Part shown: piece after piece, positions 7,155-12,388 of the stretch
How positions within the stretch are numbered: position 1 is the stretch's first letter
How the letters are laid out: the number at the start of each line of letters is the position of its first letter
NCBI GenBank assembly: GCA_046537875.1
Contig: JBKHJZ010000093.1
Coordinates: forward strand, 1-12,388
Length of the DNA: 12,388 nucleotides
DNA from: JBKHJZ01 sp046537875
Lineage (GTDB): Bacteria > Actinomycetota > Acidimicrobiia > Acidimicrobiales > VFJN01
Direction of reading: 5' to 3'
Notes under the pieces: generated by a model
The model's input: the letters and a program-made list of their open reading frames with translations, nothing else
Databases searched by the model: none
What the model was told of the DNA's origin: nothing
Made by a program: the position numbers and the translations under genes

Positions 7155-8138
7155 ATGCTCACCACCATCCGGACCAGCACCGGCGGAGCGGTCGAGGCCA
7201 GCGTGGCGCGGGCCCTGCGCGGTGCCCGGATCGACGTGCGGGGCCGGGTGTTCGAGGCGGCGCTGGTCGCCTGCCTGCTGGTGTCCCTGCTGATCCTGGG
7301 CGTGCTCATCGGTTCGGTGCTCAACGACGGGCTGCCCGTCTACGGGGAGCGCGGTTTCGAGTTCCTGGACGACGGCCTGTCGGCGTCCGCGACCCGGGCC
7401 GGCATCTCGCAGGGGATCGTCGGCTCGTTCTGGATCGCGGTGTCGGTTGTGGTGCTGGCCGTGCCCCTGGGCGTGGGGGCCGCGATCTACCTCGAGGAGT
7501 ACGCCCCCCGGAACCGGCTCACCGCGTTCATCGAGCTGAACATCCGCAACCTCGCGGGCGTCCCGTCGGTGGTGTACGGCCTGCTCGGCCTGGCGATCTT
7601 CGTCGAGGCGGCGGGGGGCTTCGCCGCCGGCGGCGGCGTCGACCGCCGGACGCTCGCCGCGGCCGGTGTCACGCTGGCGGTGCTGGTGATGCCGATCGTC
7701 GTCATCACCACGGCCGAGGCCCTCCGGGCGGTGCCGCTGTCGCTGCGGGAGGCTGCGTACGGCGTGGGGGCCACCCGGTGGGAGGTCGTGAAGTCGCACG
7801 TGCTGCCGTACGCCGCGCCCGGCATCATGACCGGCGCCCTGCTGTCGGTGGCCCGTGCGGTCGGCGAGGCCGCCCCGCTGATCGTGGTGGGTGCGGTCAC
7901 CGGGTTCTTCACCCAGGGCGCCGGCCTCAGCGTGGGCAACGTCGCCGACCCCGGGCACCTCGGCGAGCGGTTCGTCGCCCTGCCCACGGTGGTCACCACG
8001 TGGGCGAGGCAGCCGGAGCCGGGGTTCAAGGTGAGCAACTCGGCGGCGGCGATCATCGCCATGCTGGTGTTCATCCTGCTCATCAACTCGATCGCCATCG
8101 TGCTCCGCAACCGGTTCGAGAGGAAGCGAGCCTCATGA
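7155..8138 (+). CDS. pstA: Phosphate ABC transporter permease PstA
   Basis: This is the second permease of the phosphate importer, 327 aa. About six hydrophobic segments are seen (roughly 33-56, 87-115, 129-150, 166-184, 218-248, 298-317). LEEYAP (113-118) and NLAGVPSVVYGLLGL (132-146) are PstA-type signatures. The EAA loop is at about 187-220 (AEALRAVPLSLREAAYGVGATRWE), and ARAVGEAAP (233-241) contains conserved Arg234 and Glu238. The ATG lies 9 nt after the pstC stop, with GAGAGG (7144-7149) overlapping that stop as ribosome-binding site. Its own stop overlaps the pstB start (ATGA), so the two are translationally coupled. Confidence 0.95.
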   Translation: MLTTIRTSTGGAVEASVARALRGARIDVRGRVFEAALVACLLVSLLILGVLIGSVLNDGLPVYGERGFEFLDDGLSASATRAGISQGIVGSFWIAVSVVVLAVPLGVGAAIYLEEYAPRNRLTAFIELNIRNLAGVPSVVYGLLGLAIFVEAAGGFAAGGGVDRRTLAAAGVTLAVLVMPIVVITTAEALRAVPLSLREAAYGVGATRWEVVKSHVLPYAAPGIMTGALLSVARAVGEAAPLIVVGAVTGFFTQGAGLSVGNVADPGHLGERFVALPTVVTTWARQPEPGFKVSNSAAAIIAMLVFILLINSIAIVLRNRFERKRAS

Positions 8139-9004
8139 CCCAGCCCACCGCCATGTCGGAGGCGCGCCTGGTGCCGGGCGTCGCGCTGCGCCGCGCCACC
8201 GAGCCGGCGCCCGCCGAGCTTCCCGTCGTGTTCGAGATGCGCGGGGTGAGCGCCTTCTACGGTGACTTCCGCGCCGTGCGCGACGTGACGCTGGAGGTCC
8301 GCCAGCACGAGATCACCGCGTTCATCGGGCCGTCGGGGTGCGGCAAGTCGACGGTGCTGCGCTGCCTCAACCGGATGAACGACCTCATCCCCGGTGCGCG
8401 CTGCGAGGGCACCATCAACTACCACGGCGTGCCGCTCTACGGGGCCGACGTCGATCCGGTGGAGGTGAGGCGCCGCATCGGCATGGTGTTCCAGAAGCCG
8501 AACCCGTTCCCCAAGTCGATCTACGACAACGTGGCCTACGGTCCCCGGCTGTTCGGCACGAGGAGGCGGGCCGATCTCGACGCCGTCGTGGAGGAGTCGC
8601 TGCGCAAGGCGGCCCTCTGGGACGAGGTCAAGGACCGCATGCGGGATTCGGCGATGGGGCTGTCGGGCGGCCAGCAGCAGCGGCTGTGCATCGCGCGGGC
8701 CATCGCCACCCGCCCGGACGTGCTGCTGATGGACGAGCCGGCCTCGGCGCTCGATCCGATCGCCACGGCCCGGATCGAGGATCTCATGCAGGAGATCAAG
8801 GCGGAGTTCACGATCGTGATCGTCACCCACAACATGCAGCAGGCCGCCCGGGTGTCCGACGCCACCGCGTTCTTCTCGACGGAGGTCAACCCGGAGTCCG
8901 ACCGGCGCACGGGCGTGCTGGTGGAGTTCGACCGCACCGAGACGATCTTCACCAATCCCTCCGACGAGCGGACCGAGAACTACATCACCGGGCGCTTCGG
9001 GTAG
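8135..9004 (+). CDS. pstB: Phosphate ABC transporter ATP-binding protein PstB
   Basis: PstB is the ATPase that powers phosphate import. This 289-aa copy shows every nucleotide-binding motif: Walker A GPSGCGKST (65-73), Q-loop Gln120 in VFQKPNPFPKSIYDNVAYG-type sequence, signature LSGGQ (176-180), Walker B VLLMDEP (196-202) with catalytic Glu201, D-loop SALDP, and His232. QKPNPFP and the C-terminal ENYITGRFG are PstB hallmarks. The ATG at 8135 overlaps the pstA stop by 4 nt. Residues 1-30 form a longer, Ala/Pro-rich N-terminus than usual; an internal ATG at 8153 is a possible alternative start. It is the last pst gene: phoU, often next, is absent. Confidence 0.97.
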   Translation: MTQPTAMSEARLVPGVALRRATEPAPAELPVVFEMRGVSAFYGDFRAVRDVTLEVRQHEITAFIGPSGCGKSTVLRCLNRMNDLIPGARCEGTINYHGVPLYGADVDPVEVRRRIGMVFQKPNPFPKSIYDNVAYGPRLFGTRRRADLDAVVEESLRKAALWDEVKDRMRDSAMGLSGGQQQRLCIARAIATRPDVLLMDEPASALDPIATARIEDLMQEIKAEFTIVIVTHNMQQAARVSDATAFFSTEVNPESDRRTGVLVEFDRTETIFTNPSDERTENYITGRFG

Positions 9005-9025
9005 ATGGGGCCCCCACCGCGTCGC

Positions 9026-9048
9026 CGGCGAGGCCGCCCACCTCGCTG
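9026..9048 (+). terminator. Possible terminator hairpin after pstB
   Basis: A stem of about 8 bp (9026-9033 with 9041-9048; six perfect pairs extended by a G-U and a C-G) with a 7-nt loop lies 22 nt after the pstB stop. No U-tract follows. It is the best terminator candidate in the window by position, ending the pst operon. Confidence 0.4.
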
Positions 9049-9084
9049 CGGGGATGCGTCGACCACCGGGGCCCGGGCAGCCAA

Positions 9085-9097
9085 TCACCAGCGGTGA
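9085..9097. promoter_or_regulatory. Short inverted repeat upstream of surE, possible operator
   Basis: TCACC and GGTGA flank a 3-nt spacer, about 40 nt before the surE start in the 133-nt gap after pstB. Its half-site resembles the TCACC core of the PHO repeats but is arranged as an inverted repeat, so it is not a standard PHO box. No clear TANNNT element follows. Confidence 0.25.
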
Positions 9098-9125
9098 CGG
9101 CACACTGCACCAGGTGTCCCCCCGG

Positions 9126-9131
9126 AAAGGA
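9126..9131 (+). promoter_or_regulatory. Ribosome-binding site of surE
   Basis: AAAGGA ends 6 nt before ATG 9138. This favours that start over the in-frame GTG at 9054, which would add 28 non-conserved residues. Confidence 0.7.
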
Positions 9132-9137
9132 CGCAGC

Positions 9138-10082
9138 ATGAGGGTGCTGGTCACCAACGACGACGGCGTGGAATCGCCCGGACTCCACGAGCTGGCGCAG
9201 TCCCTGGCGGCCTGCGGTCACGATCTGGTCGTGGCCGCGCCCGACCGCGACATGAGCGGGTCGTCCGCGGCCATCGGGCAGGTCCACGTCGACGAGCACA
9301 TCGACGCCGAGCCCACCGAGCTGCCGGGTCTCGACGGCATCCCGGCCTACGCGGTCGACGGCCCGCCCGGCCTCTGCGTCTTCGCTGCCCGCCTCGGCGG
9401 CTTCGGACCGCCGCCGGAGCTGATCGTGTCGGGGATCAACCCCGGCGCCAACACCGGGCGGGCCGTGCTCCACTCGGGCACGGTGGGTGCGGCGCTCACG
9501 GCGGCGAGCTTCGGCTGCCGGGGGATCGCCGTGAGCCTCGACGTGTCGGCCAGGCACCTCCACGAGCGGCCCGGCGCCGCGCCGCCCGCCGCAGTCCCGA
9601 GCGTCGACGGGACGGCCGCGGGGCCGGTGGGCGATGCGCGGGTCAGCGCCGAGGTGGTCCGTGGCGTCGACGGGGCCGGCCGCCCGCCGCCGGTCGACGG
9701 CTACGACGCGCCGGCCCGCTGGAGCACCGCGGCGGTCGTCACCAGCTCGATGATGGGATGGCTGGCCTCGGCGCCCGCCAGCGTCGTGCTGAACGTCAAC
9801 GTCCCGAACGTGCCGTTCGACCAGCTGGCCGGCATGCAGGCCGCGACCCTCGCACCGTTCGGTCGGGTGCGGGCCGCGGTGGTGGAGTCGGCCGAGGACC
9901 GCGGCCGGGTCCAGATGGAGCTGCGGCCGACCGAGGAGGAGCTGCCCGTCGGCTGCGACACGGCCCTGGTCGACCAGGGGTTCGTGGCGGTCACGGCCCT
10001 CGCCGGGATCCGGCGCGACCCGTCGGTCGACCTGTCCGACCTGCTGGACGACGTGCTCATCGGCGGCGGGAGGACCGCATGA
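9138..10082 (+). CDS. surE: SurE-family 5'/3'-nucleotidase with a ~55-residue insertion
   Basis: SurE is a metal-dependent phosphatase of nucleoside monophosphates; characterised homologues also cleave short polyphosphate. The 314-aa product starts VLVTNDDGVESPG, with metal ligands Asp8 and Asp9, then APDRDMSGSS (34-43) with Ser40 and VSGINPGANTG (97-107) with Asn101, completing the active site. NVNVPNVPFDQLAGM (219-233) and a C-terminal DQGFVAVTAL segment are also family features. About 55 residues rich in Ala, Gly, Pro and Asp (about 139-193) lie between AVSLD and WSTAAVV, where E. coli SurE has only a few residues; this explains the extra length over the usual ~250 aa. The stop overlaps an ATG (10079). 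Its place between pst and the two-component genes suggests a role in phosphate scavenging or polyphosphate turnover (inference). Confidence 0.93.
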   Translation: MRVLVTNDDGVESPGLHELAQSLAACGHDLVVAAPDRDMSGSSAAIGQVHVDEHIDAEPTELPGLDGIPAYAVDGPPGLCVFAARLGGFGPPPELIVSGINPGANTGRAVLHSGTVGAALTAASFGCRGIAVSLDVSARHLHERPGAAPPAAVPSVDGTAAGPVGDARVSAEVVRGVDGAGRPPPVDGYDAPARWSTAAVVTSSMMGWLASAPASVVLNVNVPNVPFDQLAGMQAATLAPFGRVRAAVVESAEDRGRVQMELRPTEEELPVGCDTALVDQGFVAVTALAGIRRDPSVDLSDLLDDVLIGGGRTA

Positions 10083-10117
10083 CGCGCGGTGACCCGCGGG
10101 TGGCGGGCGTGCCGTGA
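10079..10117 (+). other. 12-codon mini-ORF bridging surE and the sensor kinase
   Basis: ATG 10079 overlaps the surE stop (ATGA), and after 12 codons its TGA (10115-10117) overlaps the kinase GTG at 10114 (GTGA). Ribosomes ending surE could restart here and then on the kinase, giving translational coupling. It may equally be an accident of the junction; no protein family can be assigned. Confidence 0.35.
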
Positions 10118-11391
10118 ACGCCGCCGGCCTCGCGGCCGTCCTCGCGACGCTGCTGGTGGTGGCGCTGACCGGCCTGGCGTGGGCGGTGCTGTCCCGCCGG
10201 GCCGCAGGCCGGCGGGTGGACGCGGCCACCGCGGTCATGCGCGGCGCCGCGGCGGGCGAGGATCGCAACACCCTCGCCGGCGCCACGGGTCTCGACCGGG
10301 CGCTCGACCGGCTCGAGCACACGGTGGCCGACGCGGTGGACCAGCGGCGGGCGGCGGGCGCGGCACGGGACCGCCTGTCGTGGGCGCTCGGGGCCATCGA
10401 GAGCGGCATCGTCATCTTCGACGAGCGGGGCGGGGTGGTGTACCGCAACGACCCGGCCGCCTCGTTCCTCGGCGCCCGGCACGGCGGCGCGCTCGTGGAG
10501 GAGGCGATCGAGGAGCTCGCGGCGGTGGCTCTGCGGGGCGAGGGTGCCGAGCGCGAGCTGGTCCTCTACGGCCCGCCCCGGCGGGTGATGGACGTGCGCG
10601 CCGCGCCCCTCGCCGATCCGGCGCGCCCGTCGGGGGCGCTGGTCGTGGTGGAGGACATCAGCGAGCGGTGGCGGCTCGAGAACGTGCGGCGCGACTTCGT
10701 CGCCAACATCAGCCACGAGCTCAAGACCCCGGTGGGGGCGCTCGCCCTGCTGGCCGAGACGCTCCTCGACGAGGACGACATCGAGGTGACCCACCGCCTC
10801 GCCGAGCGGGTGTCGGCCGAGGCGTTCCGGGTGGGCCGGACCATCGACGAGCTGCTCGAGCTGTCGCGCATCGAGGCGGGCACCGGGCCGGCCGCCGAGC
10901 CCGTGGCGATCGACGCGGTCGTGGGCGAGGCGGTCGACCGGGTCCGCCCGGCCGCCGAACAGCGCGACATCGCGGTCGTCGTCGACGAGCCGGACCGGCC
11001 CCTGACCGTCACCGGGGAGCACCGCCAGCTGGTGTCGGCGGTGGCGAACCTGGTGGAGAACGCGGTGAAGTACAGCGAACCCGGGAGCACGGTGGAGGTG
11101 GGCGCCCGCACCGACGGCCGGTGGGTCGACGTGGCCGTGCGGGACCACGGCATCGGCATCCCCCAGCGGGAGCTGGAGCGCATCTTCGAGAGGTTCTACC
11201 GCGTCGACGAGGCCCGCAGCCGCGACACCGGCGGCACCGGGCTCGGGCTCGCGATCGTCCGCCACGTGGCGTCGAACCACGGCGGCGAGGTCCGGGTCGA
11301 GTCGCGGGAGGGCGTCGGCTCGACCTTCACCCTGCGGCTCCCCGCCGACGGGGGGCGCCGACCGCCGAGCACCGCAGAGGAGGCCGTGTGA
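10114..11391 (+). CDS. SenX3/PhoR-like sensor histidine kinase
   Basis: This 425-aa kinase probably senses phosphate status and phosphorylates the adjacent regulator. One N-terminal membrane helix (about 4-26) is followed by RRAAGRR and, with no extracytoplasmic domain, a PAS-like cytoplasmic domain (about 85-185, with IVIFDERGGVVYRN at 99-112). The HisKA domain has ISHELKTP (199-206) with phosphoacceptor His201. The ATPase domain has the N box NLVENAVKY (312-320), G1 DHGIGIP (344-350), F-box region FERFYRVD (358-365) and G2 GGTGLGL (373-379). GTG 10114 is the first start after an in-frame stop at 10090-10092. Its stop overlaps the regulator start (GTGA). Layout matches SenX3 of mycobacteria and PhoR of Streptomyces; which name applies is uncertain. 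Confidence 0.93.
   Translation: MNAAGLAAVLATLLVVALTGLAWAVLSRRAAGRRVDAATAVMRGAAAGEDRNTLAGATGLDRALDRLEHTVADAVDQRRAAGAARDRLSWALGAIESGIVIFDERGGVVYRNDPAASFLGARHGGALVEEAIEELAAVALRGEGAERELVLYGPPRRVMDVRAAPLADPARPSGALVVVEDISERWRLENVRRDFVANISHELKTPVGALALLAETLLDEDDIEVTHRLAERVSAEAFRVGRTIDELLELSRIEAGTGPAAEPVAIDAVVGEAVDRVRPAAEQRDIAVVVDEPDRPLTVTGEHRQLVSAVANLVENAVKYSEPGSTVEVGARTDGRWVDVAVRDHGIGIPQRELERIFERFYRVDEARSRDTGGTGLGLAIVRHVASNHGGEVRVESREGVGSTFTLRLPADGGRRPPSTAEEAV
11376..11383 (+). promoter_or_regulatory. Ribosome-binding site of the response regulator
   Basis: AGAGGAGG, inside the 3' end of the kinase gene, ends 4 nt before GTG 11388. It is the strongest Shine-Dalgarno sequence in the window and suggests high regulator output relative to the kinase. 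Confidence 0.7.
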
Positions 11392-12095
11392 CGACCCCCG
11401 ACCCGACCGTCCTGCTGGTCGAGGACGAGGACAGCTTCATCGACGCGCTCACCGTGGGCCTGCGCCGCGAGGGGTTCCGGGTGCACACCGCCCGCGACGG
11501 CGCCGAGGCCCTCGACCGGTTCGACGACGTGCAGCCCGACCTGGTGCTGCTCGACGTGATGCTGCCGAAGATCTCCGGCGTCGACGTGTGCCGCGAGCTG
11601 CGCCGGCGCTCCACGGTCCCGATCATCATGGTCACCGCCAAGGGCTCGGAGATCGACACGGTGGTCGGACTGGAGGTGGGCGCCGACGACTACGTCAGCA
11701 AGCCCTACCGCCTGCGCGAGCTGGTGGCCCGCATGCGGGCGGTGATGCGCCGGCGTCCCGGCGAGAGCCCGGTCCGCACCGCCACCGGCGAGGTGCTCGA
11801 GGCGGGCGACGTGCGCCTCGACCCCGAGCGCCACGAGGTGGAGATCCGCGGGGAGCAGGTGTCGCTTCCGCTCAAGGAGTTCGAGCTGCTCGAGGTGCTG
11901 CTCGCGAACGCCGGGCGGGTGCTGCCCCGGGACACGCTGATCGACCGGGTGTGGGGCGCCGACTACGTGGGCGACACCAAGACGCTCGACGTGCACATCA
12001 AGCGGCTGCGGAGCAAGGTGGAGCCCGATCCGTCGGCGCCCACCAGGATCGTCACGATCCGTGGCCTCGGCTACAAGTACCAGAGCGAGCGCTGA
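11388..12095 (+). CDS. OmpR-family response regulator (RegX3/PhoP-like)
   Basis: This 235-aa DNA-binding response regulator is likely phosphorylated by the upstream kinase and is the best candidate to bind the GTTCACC repeats before pstS. The receiver domain (about 7-120) has the acidic pocket Glu12/Asp13, phosphoacceptor Asp56 in LLDVMLP, the switch residue Thr83 in MVTAK, and Lys105 in DDYVSKPY. The winged-helix effector (about 137-232) shows LPLKEFELLEVLLANAGRV-type sequence and the recognition region TLDVHIKRLRSKVE (199-212), ending GLGYKY. GTG 11388 overlaps the kinase stop by 4 nt behind a strong ribosome-binding site. Sequence style is closest to RegX3 of mycobacteria, but PhoP-type orthology cannot be excluded without a tree. 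Confidence 0.95.
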   Translation: MTTPDPTVLLVEDEDSFIDALTVGLRREGFRVHTARDGAEALDRFDDVQPDLVLLDVMLPKISGVDVCRELRRRSTVPIIMVTAKGSEIDTVVGLEVGADDYVSKPYRLRELVARMRAVMRRRPGESPVRTATGEVLEAGDVRLDPERHEVEIRGEQVSLPLKEFELLEVLLANAGRVLPRDTLIDRVWGADYVGDTKTLDVHIKRLRSKVEPDPSAPTRIVTIRGLGYKYQSER

Positions 12096-12136
12096 ACATC
12101 CCCGGGGGCTCACCCTGCGCGCGCTGGGCGGTGGGT

Positions 12137-12142
12137 TACCCT
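12137..12142 (+). promoter_or_regulatory. Candidate -10 element of a leaderless promoter for the last gene
   Basis: TACCCT (TANNNT) ends 7 nt before ATG 12150, with no Shine-Dalgarno sequence between. An in-frame GTG at 12147 lies directly before the ATG but is too close to the -10. The 54-nt gap after the regulator also holds a near-palindromic GC run (about 12112-12127). Confidence 0.5.
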
Positions 12143-12149
12143 CGATGTG

Positions 12150-12388
12150 ATGTCCGACACGGGCTGGGAGCCGCTCCGCGTGCCCCCGCGCCGGGTGGGG
12201 GCCGAGGCGTTCATCACCACCCCGTTCAGCCGCCTGGCCCGGACCCATGCCCTGTCGGTCGCCGGCGACACCCTGATCACCGTCGCCCTCGCCGGGTCGC
12301 TGTTCTTCTCGATCGAGCCGGACGCGGCGCGGGGCCGGGTCGCCCTCTACCTGGCCCTCACCATGGCGCCGTTCTCGGTGGTGGCACC
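12150..12388 (+). CDS. Probable MFS-type membrane transporter, N-terminus only (3' partial)
   Basis: The frame stays open from ATG 12150 to the window end, giving 79 residues. A polar N-terminus (about 1-27) containing PRRVGAEAF is followed by FSRLARTHALSVAGDTLITV, a pattern I associate with the first helix of major-facilitator proteins, and a hydrophobic segment (about 34-54). The second hydrophobic stretch, YLALTMAPFSVV, is cut by the window end. The gene follows the regulator by 54 nt and has its own leaderless-type -10, so it may not belong to the two-component operon. The MFS assignment rests on a short fragment; another polytopic membrane protein is possible, and the substrate is unknown. 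Confidence 0.65.
   Translation, partial: MSDTGWEPLRVPPRRVGAEAFITTPFSRLARTHALSVAGDTLITVALAGSLFFSIEPDAARGRVALYLALTMAPFSVVA

Noticed and set aside
6045..7958. 637-codon minus-strand open frame opposite pstS, pstC and pstA
   Set aside because: Its composition is extreme (Arg, His, Asp, Gly) with no motifs, and the + strand holds clear transporter genes. It is a GC-driven shadow.
9054..9137. Earlier GTG start for surE
   Set aside because: It adds 28 non-conserved residues before the beta strand that normally opens SurE (MRVLVTNDDG) and bypasses the clear ribosome-binding site at 9126.
7487..9157. 556-codon minus-strand open frame opposite pstA and pstB
   Set aside because: No recognisable domain or plausible start context, and it overlaps two certain genes on the other strand.

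Overview
The window is very GC-rich and every gene I can support lies on the + strand. GTG starts, lipoprotein export of PstS, a membrane-anchored HtrA protease, a SenX3/RegX3-type two-component pair and leaderless-looking promoters (TANNNT placed 6-8 nt before ATG) all point to a high-GC Actinomycetota. The gene set and style resemble Acidimicrobiia-type environmental actinobacteria, but I cannot fix the class from sequence alone. No tRNA, rRNA, CRISPR array, insertion sequence or phage gene was seen.

Layout. (1) 1-1490: the 3' part of a membrane-anchored HtrA/DegP-like serine protease with one PDZ domain (its start lies outside the window), then a 90-residue protein of unknown function. (2) 1576-4992: polyphosphate kinase ppk1, then an RmuC-family protein. 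Each appears to have its own leaderless promoter. (3) 4993-9004: a regulatory gap carrying GTTCACC-type direct repeats with 11-bp periodicity (a PHO box), then the tightly packed high-affinity phosphate importer pstS-pstC-pstA-pstB. (4) 9005-12095: a SurE-family nucleotidase with an unusual insertion, then a sensor kinase and an OmpR-type response regulator, closely related in layout to SenX3/RegX3 or PhoR/PhoP. (5) 12150-end: the start of a probable membrane transporter cut off by the window end.

Biologically, most of the window is a phosphate-homeostasis locus. PstSCAB imports phosphate, Ppk1 stores it as polyphosphate, SurE can release phosphate from nucleotides (and, in characterised homologues, short polyphosphate), and the kinase/regulator pair probably senses phosphate status and acts on the PHO box upstream of pstS. 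phoU, usually next to pstB or the two-component genes, is absent from the window. I see no wholly new system. The most interesting details are the multi-repeat PHO box, the recurring leaderless promoters, a roughly 55-residue insertion in SurE, and a 12-codon mini-ORF linking surE to the kinase by overlapping stop/start codons.
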